64,000 bases of DNA from Terriglobia bacterium (GTDB lineage Bacteria > Acidobacteriota > Terriglobia > Terriglobales > Acidobacteriaceae), in the NCBI GenBank assembly GCA_020073185.1, contig JAIQFT010000007.1, positions 1 through 64,000 on the forward strand, given 5' to 3'. Of this stretch, positions 8,383 to 16,731 are shown piece after piece. Numbering within the stretch: position 1 is the stretch's first letter; each line of letters opens with the position of its first letter. Position numbers and translations under genes: made by a program. The notes below the pieces were generated by a model, which was not told where the DNA came from, did no database searches, and worked only from the letters and a program-made list of their open reading frames with translations.

Positions 8383-8480
8383 ACACCCAGCCCCGAAGGG
8401 GCGGTAGAAACTAGTCCGGCACGTCAGTGCCGGGAATCGGGGCCATAACTTTCTCCGAGTCCCGTAGGGGCGGCACGCAA
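8383..8480. repeat. three-hairpin REP-like element
   Basis: Three short hairpins follow one another: GCCCC/GGGGC (8389-8402), a perfect 7-bp stem CCGGCAC/GTGCCGG with loop GTCA (8416-8433), and CCC-GTA-GGG-type at about 8460. The same order with diverged sequence recurs at 10210-10290. It occupies most of the 334-base gap before the peptidase gene. This resembles repetitive extragenic palindromes known from Acidobacteria. Confidence 0.65.
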
Positions 8481-8524
8481 AGGCTGATGAGCTGGCGGTG
8501 AGGGTGCTAACAAGAAACCATTTC

Positions 8525-8552
8525 CGATTGTCGATTGTCGATTGTCGATTGT
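8525..8552. repeat. perfect heptamer array CGATTGT x4
   Basis: Four exact tandem copies of CGATTGT abut the likely TTG start codon (8552) of the HEXXH peptidase gene. They replace whatever Shine-Dalgarno sequence would be expected there. Confidence 0.75.
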
Positions 8553-9967
8553 TGTTGCGCGCGATCGTACTCGTGGTGCTTCTCGCGTCCTTGGCGACGG
8601 CACAGTCGCCTCCCCAGGCGCAGGCGCCCAAGCCCGAGGTGGCGCCGTCCGCGCCGACACAGCCGCCGCAAACCCCGGCGCGGGCCACCACCGAGCATCG
8701 CATCACGCCCGAGGAAGCCAGGGAACTGCTGGGCGCGGTGGACGAGGTGCTCCGCTTCGACAGCGACGACAGCGGGCTCAAGATCAAGCACGAGGTCAAG
8801 CGCCAACTCGCCAGCCGCGACCAGGTGCAGAAGTACATCGAGACCCGGCTGCAAGAGGACGAAGACACGCAGCGGCTGCGGCGCGCCGAGGTCGTGCTGA
8901 AGAAACTGGGCCTGCTGCCGCGCGCATTCGATTTGCAGACATTCCTGGTCGAGCTGATGCGCGAGCAGGTCGCCGGCTACTACGACAGCAAGACCAAGAC
9001 TGTGTACCTGCTGGATTGGCTGCTACCGGCGTCGCAGCTGCCGGTGCTGGCGCACGAGCTGACGCACGCGCTGCAGGACCAGAATTACGGGCTGGAAAAG
9101 TGGATGGGGAAGGGGACGTCGGAGAAGACGCCGACGGAGGAAGCGTACGGCGACGAGGAAATCGCGGCGCGGCACGCCATTGTGGAAGGGCAGGCGATGG
9201 CGGTCATGATCGATTACCTGCTGGCGCCCACGGGGGGATCGGTGGTTTCGATGCCGCGGGTCACGGAGGCAATCCAACAGGGCATGATGGAGAGCGCCGA
9301 CTCGCCGGTGTTCAACCGCGCCCCCATGTTCCTCAAGCGCGTTCTGTTGTTCCCTTATCGTTACGGGCTTGATTTCGAGCGCGAATTGTTGACCAAGGGC
9401 GGCAAGGAGAAAGCGTTCGCCGGCGTGTTCAAGTTCCCGCCGCAAAACACGCGCCAGGTGATGGAGCCGGCGACCTACCTGGCGGGCGAAAAACTTCCCG
9501 ATTTGCCGGTGCCCGATGTCGCCAAGCTCCTGGGAAAAGATTGGGAGAAGTACGACGTGGGCTCCATCGGCGAGTTCGACGTCGCGGTGATGGCGGAAAT
9601 TTATTCCGGCGCCGACGTGGCGAAAAAGATTTATCCGCAATGGCGCGGCGGCTGGTATTACTCCGCCAAGCGCAAGAACGGTGGGGAACTGGCGCTGGTG
9701 ATGGTGACGAAGTGGGCAGACGCGGCGGCGGCGGACGAGTTTCGCAACCTGTACGCGACAGCGGTTCCGAAGCGTTACACGGTGGAAGCGGGCGCGCCCG
9801 GCGGCGGAGTTGAGAGGATCAGTGCAATCCCTAGTGTCGAGTTGACGCGTTGGAAGACCGCCGCCGGCCCGGTGGAACTCGTCGCCGCAGCCGACACGGT
9901 GATCGCCATCGAGAGCGTGCCGGCGGAGATGGTGGACAAAGTCCGGCTGGCGGTGCTGGGCAAATGA
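8552..9967 (+). CDS. secreted HEXXH zinc metallopeptidase-like protein
   Basis: About 471 residues. A signal peptide (LLRAIVLVVLLASLATAQ) is followed by a Pro/Ala-rich linker. A helical region then leads to the zinc motif HELTH in 'LAHELTHALQDQNYG', with a likely third ligand in 'HAIVEGQAMAVMIDYL'. The fold should be an extracytoplasmic gluzincin; substrates are unknown. The frame is open from GTG 8498, but the intervening residues are translation of a tandem CGATTGT repeat, so I take the TTG at 8552, just before the signal peptide, as start. Translation initiation is unusual here because the repeat occupies the ribosome-binding region. Confidence 0.75.
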   Translation: MLRAIVLVVLLASLATAQSPPQAQAPKPEVAPSAPTQPPQTPARATTEHRITPEEARELLGAVDEVLRFDSDDSGLKIKHEVKRQLASRDQVQKYIETRLQEDEDTQRLRRAEVVLKKLGLLPRAFDLQTFLVELMREQVAGYYDSKTKTVYLLDWLLPASQLPVLAHELTHALQDQNYGLEKWMGKGTSEKTPTEEAYGDEEIAARHAIVEGQAMAVMIDYLLAPTGGSVVSMPRVTEAIQQGMMESADSPVFNRAPMFLKRVLLFPYRYGLDFERELLTKGGKEKAFAGVFKFPPQNTRQVMEPATYLAGEKLPDLPVPDVAKLLGKDWEKYDVGSIGEFDVAVMAEIYSGADVAKKIYPQWRGGWYYSAKRKNGGELALVMVTKWADAAAADEFRNLYATAVPKRYTVEAGAPGGGVERISAIPSVELTRWKTAAGPVELVAAADTVIAIESVPAEMVDKVRLAVLGK

Positions 9968-11254
9968 TGAACGCAATATCGCGTTCGATGTTGGATTGGT
10001 GACATACGTGTCTCGTAAAGGCTCAGTTTGAAGTCTGCCTATGATCCAGGCACAATCGCGGTAGCGACAATGCGCGACCTGATTGGCGCGGGCGCCCTCG
10101 CCCGCGGCTTCCAGTTTCCGTCCGGGCTTGTTGGAAGCGCGGGCCTTTAGGTGTCTACGTGAAAACTGGTCTGGCATGATCGACGGTGGTATGTAACCGC
10201 GACATCGCAGCCCCAGCGGGGCGATTGAGAATAGCCCGCCACTTCAGTGGCGGGGCATAGTGGGAAGGATCTCTCAGTGCCGTAGGCACGATTGAAGTTC
10301 CCACGCACACACCTTACCGGCTGCTGAAAACTCGATTCTGTGTCAGGGTACGACTTCACAGGCTTCTGACCAACGCACTTGTGTCAGGGTGCGACCTCAC
10401 AGGTTGCCGAAAAATGCTCTCTACGGCTTGTTTTGAGGGGGCGCGGCTCGGTAGACCACCGGCTTCAGCCGGTGGCGCGAAGCGCCGCGCCGAACAAGTC
10501 CTTTATTTTTTTGTCATTCCGAGCGGGCTCGGTAGGTCACGGCTTTGCAGGCTGCTGGCAAACGCGCTTGTGTCAGGGTACGACTTCACAGGCTGCTGAA
10601 ATATGCCCTTGCCCAAGAACTCTTGTGGCGCGGGCGCCCTCGCCCGCGGCTTCTGTGTCAGGCTCGACTTCTCAGGCCGCTGAAATACGCGTTTGTGTCA
10701 GGGTACGACTTCAGTCGTACCGCAAACCGCATCCTTAGTTTTGTCATTCCGAGTCGCGCCGACTGAGCGGAGCGAGGAAGGCGCGGCGAGGAACCTGTTT
10801 TTCCACTCTTTCACCAGCCCTTCACCCGGGGCCGAGGCGCGAAGCGCCGAAGCCCGCGAGGAATCTACGGCTCTTCGCTTGACTCGCCGTGCTAAAATGC
10901 ATTCTGGATGCTGAAGAAACAGCGTCCTCGCTGAGCCGCCGGAGCTGTCGCTTCTGCGGCTCAAGGTGCTTCATTGGCCTTTTATTATCAATATTTTACG
11001 TGTAACTCCCTATTCCTCAAAGATCTGGCGGGAATTTCTCCGCAAAATGTTGATTCTAAAAGATCGACCCCGGGGGGAGGGGGGTACCCATTTTCCAGCA
11101 ACATGCCCTCCACGGCTTGTTTCGGAAGGGCGCGCGAGCCTGTTGTGAAAGGGCACGACTTCAGTCGTGCCGTAATCGTACCGAATGAACATCGGCTTTA
11201 GCCGCTGAGGGTCGAAATCGCTGTCAGCAGGACTGCAGCCTCTTAGGAGATTCT
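9968..11254. repeat. repeat island without genes
   Basis: This 1.29-kb interval has no credible coding sequence. It contains a second three-hairpin REP-like element (10210-10290). It also holds five copies of a roughly 25-base unit beginning GTGTCAGGGTACGACTTCA (near 10340, 10381, 10570, 10655, 10695) and two copies of GGCGCGGGCGCCCTCGCCCG (about 10085 and 10626). Two stretches start TGTCATTCCGAG (about 10513 and 10743), the widespread environmental palindrome. A CGACTTCAGTCGTGCCG hairpin lies near 11155. Low-complexity G runs occur at 11070-11085. Confidence 0.7.
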
Positions 11255-12113
11255 TTGGCGGAAGCGGAAATCGGAATCATCGGCGGCAGCGGGCTCTACC
11301 AGATGCCCGGCCTGACCGAGGCGTGCGAGCTCAAGCAGGACACACCCTTCGGCGCTCGGCGTGCTGGAAGGCCGCAAGGTCGCATTTCTGTCGCGGCACG
11401 CGCGCGGACACCGCGTCATGCCTACGGAGCTGAATTTTCGCGCTAACATTTACGGTTTCAAGCAGCTCGGGGTGGAGCGCATTTTGTCGCTATCGGCGGT
11501 CGGGTCGCTGAAAGAAGAGCACAAGCCGCTAGAATTCGTGATCCCCGACCAGTTCTTTGACCGCACGCGCCGCCGTATTTCCACCTTCTTCGGTGATGGC
11601 GTCGTGGCGCATGTCGCCTTCGCCGACCCGGTCTGCGATGAGGTTGCCACCGCGATGATGAAGGCGTGCGCCGCGGCGGGCGTTGTCGGCAAACGCGGCG
11701 GGACCTACCTGTGTATCGAGGGGCCGCAGTTCTCCACCAAGGCGGAGTCCAACATCTACCGCTCCTGGGGGATGGACGTGATCGGCATGACTAACCTGCA
11801 GGAGGCGAAACTGGCGCGCGAAGCTGAGATCTGCTACGCCACGCTGGCCATGATCACCGACTACGACTGCTGGCATCCGGGGCACGAGTCCGTGACTGTG
11901 GACCAGGTCGTCACCGTGTTGCTGAAGAATGCGTCCAACGCGTGCAACGTGGTGCGCGAGACGGTGAAGGTGTTGCCCAAGCAACGCAAATGCAAATGCG
12001 GTTCGGCGCTGGCGACGGCGATCATGACCGACGCCAAGCTGATACCGCCGGGAGCGCGCGAGCGATTAAAGCTGCTGTTGGACAAATACCTCGGCAATGA
12101 GGGTCAATCGTAG
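11255..12113 (+). pseudogene. mtnP: S-methyl-5'-thioadenosine phosphorylase, frame disrupted
   Basis: MtnP cleaves methylthioadenosine to adenine and methylthioribose-1-phosphate in methionine salvage. The N-terminus 'EIGIIGGSGLYQMPGL ... KQDTPFG' begins at TTG 11255 behind AGGAG and runs in one frame to about 11353. The rest, from 'LGVLEGRKVAFLSRHARGH' to the end (LDKYLGNEGQS), lies in another frame. It includes 'ELNFRANIYGFKQLGV', 'SAVGSLKEEHKPL' and 'CIEGPQFSTKAES'. In homologues about seven residues (APSD...V) separate the two parts, so roughly 20 bases seem deleted near 11354. This is either a real loss-of-function deletion or an assembly error. A truncated product from GTG 11361 would lack the phosphate-binding loop. 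The pfkB gene follows immediately (TAGATG). Confidence 0.75.
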
Positions 12114-13037
12114 ATGGCAATCCTGGTTGTAGGCTCGGTAGCGTTCGATACCATTCAAAGTCCTTTCGGCAGGGCGGAAAAAATTCTTGGCGGGTCGGCC
12201 ACCTATTTTGCACTGGCGGCGAGTTACTTCACTGACGTCCGCATTGTCGCGGTCGTAGGCAAGGACTTCGGGCCGGAATACGAAAGCGTGCTGCGCCTAC
12301 GCGGCGTCAACCTGGACGGCCTGCAGCGCGCGGCGGGCCAGACGTTCCACTGGGGCGGGGAGTACGGCGAAAACGTCAACGAGGCGAAAACTCACTTCAC
12401 CCACCTCAATGTCTTCGAAAGATTCGAGCCGAAAGTCCCCCAGCAGTACCTCGACTCCCAGTTCCTCTTCCTCGCCAATATCGATCCCATTCTCCAGGCG
12501 CAGGTGCGGCTGCAGTTGCAGGACGTGCGCCTGGTGGCCGGCGACACCATGAATTTTTGGATCGACGGCAAGCGCCTGGAGCTGCTGGCAACGCTCAAGC
12601 TCATGGACCTGCTCTTGATCAACGACACGGAGGCCAAAATGCTGGCCGGCGAACCGAACCTGCTGCGCGCCGCCAACAAGGTGATGGCCATGGGACCGAA
12701 GGCGCTGGTGATCAAGCACGGCGAGTACGGCGCAACCATTTTCTTCGGTGACCGCAAGTTCGGCATCGGCCACCATCCCTTCCGCGCGCCGGCGCTGCCG
12801 CTGGATGAAGTGCGCGACCCTACCGGCGCGGGCGATTCCTTCGCCGGCGGCTTCATGGGCTACATTGCTTCGCAGGAGGAGTTGAACCGCGAGGTGCTGA
12901 AGCGCGCCATGTTCTATGGCGGGGTGATGGGATCGTTTGCCGTCGAGCGCTTCGGGCCGGAGCGCCTGCAGAACCTCACCCGCGAGGAAATCGACGCGCG
13001 GTTCGAGGTCTTCCGCGAACTGACGCACTTGGATTAG
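12114..13037 (+). CDS. PfkB-family carbohydrate/nucleoside kinase
   Basis: A 307-residue ribokinase-fold sugar kinase. The N-terminal motif GGSATYFALAASYF (about residue 26) corresponds to PfkB signature 1. The C-terminal DPTGAGDSFAGGFMGY is signature 2 with the catalytic Asp. 'LLLINDTEAKMLAGE' and 'ALVIKHGEYGATIFF' are typical mid-domain motifs. Its ATG directly follows the mtnP stop, so the pair was almost certainly one operon. A role with MtnP in nucleoside or methylthioribose handling is inference; adenosine- or sugar-kinase activity is equally possible. The gene is intact although mtnP is frameshifted. Confidence 0.85.
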   Translation: MAILVVGSVAFDTIQSPFGRAEKILGGSATYFALAASYFTDVRIVAVVGKDFGPEYESVLRLRGVNLDGLQRAAGQTFHWGGEYGENVNEAKTHFTHLNVFERFEPKVPQQYLDSQFLFLANIDPILQAQVRLQLQDVRLVAGDTMNFWIDGKRLELLATLKLMDLLLINDTEAKMLAGEPNLLRAANKVMAMGPKALVIKHGEYGATIFFGDRKFGIGHHPFRAPALPLDEVRDPTGAGDSFAGGFMGYIASQEELNREVLKRAMFYGGVMGSFAVERFGPERLQNLTREEIDARFEVFRELTHLD

Positions 13038-13055
13038 GAGCAAAGAACGACTTCG

Positions 13056-13120
13056 CCACGGAGGCACGGAGACACGGAGCGTAAGAAATGATTTTTCTCC
13101 GTGTCTCCGTGCCTCTGTGT
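13056..13120. repeat. foldback repeat with octamer units (CACGGAG type)
   Basis: The left arm has CCACGGAG, GCACGGAG, ACACGGAG and the right arm has CTCCGTGT, CTCCGTGC, CTCTGTGT. The arms are near-perfect reverse complements around a 17-base loop. It sits between pfkB and the GT39-like gene and could act as a hairpin terminator. Relatives are at 20827-20880, 49843-49977 and 51521-51583. Confidence 0.75.
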
Positions 13121-13139
13121 TGTCATTTAAGCTTTTGCC

Positions 13140-14843
13140 ATGGCGGTTGCGCCGAAAAACTGGAGTGTGCGGCAGGAACGCGCGCAGCGGTTGCGCGAGC
13201 ACGCGGTCAGTGTCGGCGACGTGCAGGTGCTGGCGCTGGCGGCCATGGCGCTCTCGGTCGCCGCGCTGGTGCATGAATACAAGTGGGGCCAGATCCTGCT
13301 CTCCGGCGACGCGGTGGCCCACATCAACATCGCGCGCCGGGTGTTTGATTCACGCACGCCCGGCCCGCTGCAACTGGGCACGGTGTGGCTGCCGCTGCAA
13401 CACCTCCTCACCATCCCTTTCATCGTTTCCGACGCGGCCTGGAGCAGCGGCATCGGCGGCGCCCTGCCGTCGATGGCGGCGTTCGTTGCCGGCGTGTTGG
13501 GAATGTTTCGCCTGGTGCGTTCCGGTCTGGCGTGGGCCGGCGCGCAGGACGGCCCGGGGCGCGCGGCCGCGTGGGTGGCGGCCGGAATCCTGGCTGCCAA
13601 TCCCAACCTGATCTATTTGCAGACCACGGCGCTCAATGAGCCGCTCAGTTTGGCGCTGCAGATCTGGGCGACGGCATTCTTCACCGACTTCGTGCAGTTC
13701 GCCCTGCACGGCGAGGACGAGGAAGCGGCACGCCACCTGAAGTGGTCGGGCTGGCTGCTGATGTGCGACATGCTGGTGCGCTACGACGGCTGGTTTCACG
13801 GCGCCGCCTTCGTGGGCGCTGCGGTCGTCGCCGCCATGGTTGCATCGCGCGCGCGCCTTCGCCACAACCTCTTTGGGATGCTTGGCCGCGCCCTGGCAAC
13901 GTTCGTCCTGATCAACGCACTGGCGCCCGCGCTGTGGTTTAGCTACAACGCTTACGTGTGGGGCAATCCGCTGGAATTTGCCACCGGGCCGTACTCGGCG
14001 AAGGCAATCGAGCTGCGCTCGCGGCGCGCGGGCGATCCGCATCATCCGGGATGGCACAACCCGTACGTCGCCGCGCAGCATTTTGTGCGCAACGCGACCT
14101 TGACGGTCGGCGAGTCGCGCCGCGATCCGCACTCCGCGTCTTCCCACTACGAGCGGATTTGGATCCTGCTGGTTGTCGCCGGCACGCTGTTGTTGTTGGT
14201 GCGGGCGCGGGGACTTCTGCCGTGGATGTTGCTGTGGCTGCCGCTGCCGTTTTACGCCATCTCCATTGCGTGGGGCGAAGTCCCCATCTTTATCCCGCAG
14301 TGGTGGCCGTTCTCGTACTACAACACGCGCTACGGTCTGCAACTTCTGCCGGCGATGGCGGCGTTGGTGGCCGTCGTCTTGTATTTCGCGATGACCAGAG
14401 ATCGTTCGACGGTTTGGCGCGTCGCGGTGACGCTGGCCGTGTGCGGATTTGTTGCCGCCAGCTACGTCTCGGTGTGGCGCAACGTGCCCATTTGCCTGCG
14501 CGAGATCCGCAGCAACGGCGGCTCGCGGTACGCGCTGGATGGCCGGCTGGGGTCGCTGCTGGAGAATCTGCCGCCCTCCATGACGATGCTCATCTACATC
14601 GGCGACCACGGTGGAGCGCTGGAGCGCGCCGCCATCCCGCTGGAACGCACCATCAACGAAGGGAATTACAAGCTGTGGGATGCCGCCCTGCGCGCGCCTG
14701 CCGCCAATGCCAATTTCGTGATTGCCGGGGCGAATGACCCGGTGGCGCAGGCGGTAGCGCAACATCCCGAAAATCTCGACTTGCTGATCGTGGTGCAGAC
14801 CGCGGGGCAGGCGCCGATTCGAATTTATAAAAGCAGACGTTAG
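13140..14843 (+). CDS. multi-TM glycosyltransferase-like membrane protein
   Basis: A 567-residue inner-membrane protein with about ten hydrophobic segments. The first follows a basic N-terminus (residues 30-48), and an early periplasmic loop 'LLSGDAVAHINIARRVFDSRTPG' resembles the GT39/ArnT/PMT fold with its acidic catalytic loop. The segment 'LPLQHLLTIPF' and the later 'WGEVPIFIPQWWPFSYYNTRYGLQLLPAM' support a polyprenyl-phosphate-sugar-dependent glycosyltransferase. The C-terminus is a soluble domain. Donor and acceptor are unknown. Position before dapF-ldcA-mpl suggests, but does not prove, an envelope role. Confidence 0.72.
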   Translation: MAVAPKNWSVRQERAQRLREHAVSVGDVQVLALAAMALSVAALVHEYKWGQILLSGDAVAHINIARRVFDSRTPGPLQLGTVWLPLQHLLTIPFIVSDAAWSSGIGGALPSMAAFVAGVLGMFRLVRSGLAWAGAQDGPGRAAAWVAAGILAANPNLIYLQTTALNEPLSLALQIWATAFFTDFVQFALHGEDEEAARHLKWSGWLLMCDMLVRYDGWFHGAAFVGAAVVAAMVASRARLRHNLFGMLGRALATFVLINALAPALWFSYNAYVWGNPLEFATGPYSAKAIELRSRRAGDPHHPGWHNPYVAAQHFVRNATLTVGESRRDPHSASSHYERIWILLVVAGTLLLLVRARGLLPWMLLWLPLPFYAISIAWGEVPIFIPQWWPFSYYNTRYGLQLLPAMAALVAVVLYFAMTRDRSTVWRVAVTLAVCGFVAASYVSVWRNVPICLREIRSNGGSRYALDGRLGSLLENLPPSMTMLIYIGDHGGALERAAIPLERTINEGNYKLWDAALRAPAANANFVIAGANDPVAQAVAQHPENLDLLIVVQTAGQAPIRIYKSRR

Positions 14844-14859
14844 GATTAGGCATACTCTA

Positions 14860-15645
14860 ATGCCGATGGTTCCGTTTACCAAAGCGCACGGCTGTGGCAA
14901 CGATTTCCTGTTGATCGAAGGGAAGTACGCGCCCAAGGACCTGAAGGCGTTCGCGGTCAAAATCTGCGATCGCCATCGCGGCATCGGCGCTGACGGCGTG
15001 GAATGGATTTTTTCCGATCCGCAGGCCGACGCGCGCGCGCGGCTGTTCAATGCCGACGGTTCCGAGGCCGAGATTTCCGGCAACGGCACGCGCTGCGTCG
15101 CGGCCTACCTGGTGTCGAAGCGCAAGCAGGAGAAGCTGACCATCCGCACCGGCGCGGGCATCAAGACCTGTACGCTGGTCCGCCACGATGGCAATCAATT
15201 CGAATTCGAGACCGCGATGGGCGAGCCGCAAGTGGGCAATCCATTGTCAATCAAGCTGGCATTCGGCGAGCAGGTGGGCATTCCCGTCTCCATGGGGAAC
15301 CCACACTTCGTGCTCTTCGTGGACGAGTTCGCTCCCGGCTGGCAGGCGAAAGCGAGCGAGATCGAGCACCATCATCACTTCAAGTTTGGCACGAATGTTG
15401 AGCTGGTACGCGCTGTAAACAAAAGAGAAATTTACATCCGTGTTTTCGAGCGCGGGGTTGGCGAAACGCAGTCGTCGGGCACCGGCTCGTGCGCCTCGGC
15501 GGTGGCAGCCATCGCCAGTGGGCGGGCGCAATCACCCGTCCTGGTCAAAGCCCCGGGCGGCGAGCAGACGGTGCGCTGGGAGGGGGGAGTCTTCCTCGCC
15601 GGGCCGGCGGAGATCGTGTGCCGCGGAGAATTCTTCAGCCAATGA
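14860..15645 (+). CDS. dapF: diaminopimelate epimerase-like protein with Ser/Ser catalytic positions
   Basis: DapF converts LL- to meso-diaminopimelate for lysine and peptidoglycan synthesis. The 261-residue product matches the family throughout: 'FTKAHGCGNDFLLIE', 'RHRGIGADGV', 'LFNADGSEAEISGNGTRCVA', 'MGNPHFVLFVD', 'FERGVGETQSSGTGSCAS'. The family's two catalytic cysteines lie in xCGNG and xCGTG. Here both are serine (Ser73 and Ser206), while the flanking Cys in NGTRC and TGSC remain. It may be a variant epimerase or have another substrate. The stop overlaps the ldcA start (ATGA), forming a dapF-ldcA-mpl cluster. Confidence 0.82.
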   Translation: MPMVPFTKAHGCGNDFLLIEGKYAPKDLKAFAVKICDRHRGIGADGVEWIFSDPQADARARLFNADGSEAEISGNGTRCVAAYLVSKRKQEKLTIRTGAGIKTCTLVRHDGNQFEFETAMGEPQVGNPLSIKLAFGEQVGIPVSMGNPHFVLFVDEFAPGWQAKASEIEHHHHFKFGTNVELVRAVNKREIYIRVFERGVGETQSSGTGSCASAVAAIASGRAQSPVLVKAPGGEQTVRWEGGVFLAGPAEIVCRGEFFSQ

Positions 15646-16613
15646 AGGCCTCCAGTAGAACCGCGCCACTGCTCAAGCCTCCGGCATTGCGCCCCGGCGA
15701 CCGCGTCGGCATCGTTGCGCCCGCCAGCTACTTCAAGCGCGAACTGTTTGAGCGAGGTTTGGCGGGGCTCCGCCGATTGGGATACGAGCCCGTTTTCCTG
15801 GACACCATCTTTGACCGCGATCTTTACTTCGCCGGCGCGGCGGTGCGGCGGGCGCGCGAGTTGGAAGCCATGTTCTCTCGCGACGACGTAGGCGCCATCC
15901 TCTGCGTTCGTGGTGGCTACGGGGCCAACTACCTGCTGCCGCACATTGATCTCGACATCATCCGCCGGCACCCGAAAGTCTTTATCGGCTACAGCGACGT
16001 TACCTGCCTGCTCACTTGGTTGCAGGACGCCGTCGGGCTGGTCACGTTCCACGGGCCGATGATCACCGGCGATTTCGCGCGCGAGCACGGCATCGACGAA
16101 ATGGCGTGGGCGGCGGCGACGGCGGGAAATCCGAACTGGGAGCTGGCGTCGCACCAGGTGTTCGGGCTGAATCCCATGATTCCAGGCCGCGCCGAGGGCG
16201 TACTCTACGGCGGCTGCCTGTCGATCATTGTGGCGTCGCTGGGCACGCCGTACGAGGCCAAGACCGAGGGCAAGCTGCTGTTCCTGGAAGACGTCGGCGC
16301 CAAGCCGTACCAGATTGACCGCATGCTGATGCAGATGAAGTACGCGGGAAAATTCCGCGACGTGCGCGGCATCATCTTCGGCGAGATGATGGACTGCGTG
16401 CAATCGCCCGATCAGCCGTACACATTGCAGGACGTGGTGCAGCGAATCGTCGGCGACCTCGGCATCCCGGTAGCGTACGGGTTGAGGTCGGGGCACGTCT
16501 CGCGAGAAAATGCCACCCTGCCTTTCGGGGTGAAGACAGCGCTCACGGTCACGGCGGAAACGGTGCGCGTGGAATTTCTCGAAAGCGCGGTCGCGACTCG
16601 GGGCATCGGCTAA
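15642..16613 (+). CDS. ldcA: LD-carboxypeptidase (S66 family)
   Basis: A 323-residue S66 serine peptidase that removes the terminal D-Ala from murein tetrapeptides during wall recycling. The Ser nucleophile is in 'FIGYSDVT'. The general-base Glu and His are expected in 'LLFLEDVGAKPYQIDRML' and 'LRSGHVSRENATLPFG', and all three segments are present. The N-terminal 'LRPGDRVGIVAPAS' and 'ILCVRGGYGANYLLPHID' are standard family motifs. There is no signal peptide, so it is cytoplasmic. The start is the ATG overlapping the dapF stop by four bases; the open frame upstream is antisense noise. It works just upstream of Mpl. Confidence 0.9.
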   Translation: MKASSRTAPLLKPPALRPGDRVGIVAPASYFKRELFERGLAGLRRLGYEPVFLDTIFDRDLYFAGAAVRRARELEAMFSRDDVGAILCVRGGYGANYLLPHIDLDIIRRHPKVFIGYSDVTCLLTWLQDAVGLVTFHGPMITGDFAREHGIDEMAWAAATAGNPNWELASHQVFGLNPMIPGRAEGVLYGGCLSIIVASLGTPYEAKTEGKLLFLEDVGAKPYQIDRMLMQMKYAGKFRDVRGIIFGEMMDCVQSPDQPYTLQDVVQRIVGDLGIPVAYGLRSGHVSRENATLPFGVKTALTVTAETVRVEFLESAVATRGIG

Positions 16614-16617
16614 CCAA

Positions 16618-16698
16618 ATCGGGCGATTGCGCAATCTGGTAATCGGGTAATTGAATCGGATTTTTGAATTACCCAATTACCTGACTCCGCAATTACAC
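16618..16698. repeat. foldback repeat with octamer units (AATTACCC type)
   Basis: The left arm has ATCGGGCG, ATTGCGCA, ATCTGGTA, ATCGGGTA and the right arm has AATTACCC, AATTACCT, GACTCCGC, AATTACAC. The arms are imperfect reverse complements around an AT-rich loop. It starts a few bases after the ldcA stop and ends about 33 bases before mpl, so it may modulate read-through. Confidence 0.7.
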
Positions 16699-16731
16699 AG
16701 TCGCATTTGGAAAATGCTTTTGCGTTAGGTC

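Noticed and set aside
11340-11370. Programmed ribosomal frameshift in mtnP
   Set aside because: There is no slippery heptamer or downstream structure, and about seven conserved residues are missing, so a deletion or sequencing error explains it better.
12297-13322. 341-residue minus-strand frame over pfkB
   Set aside because: It is antisense to an intact PfkB gene; its N-terminal part is merely translation of the 13056-13120 foldback.
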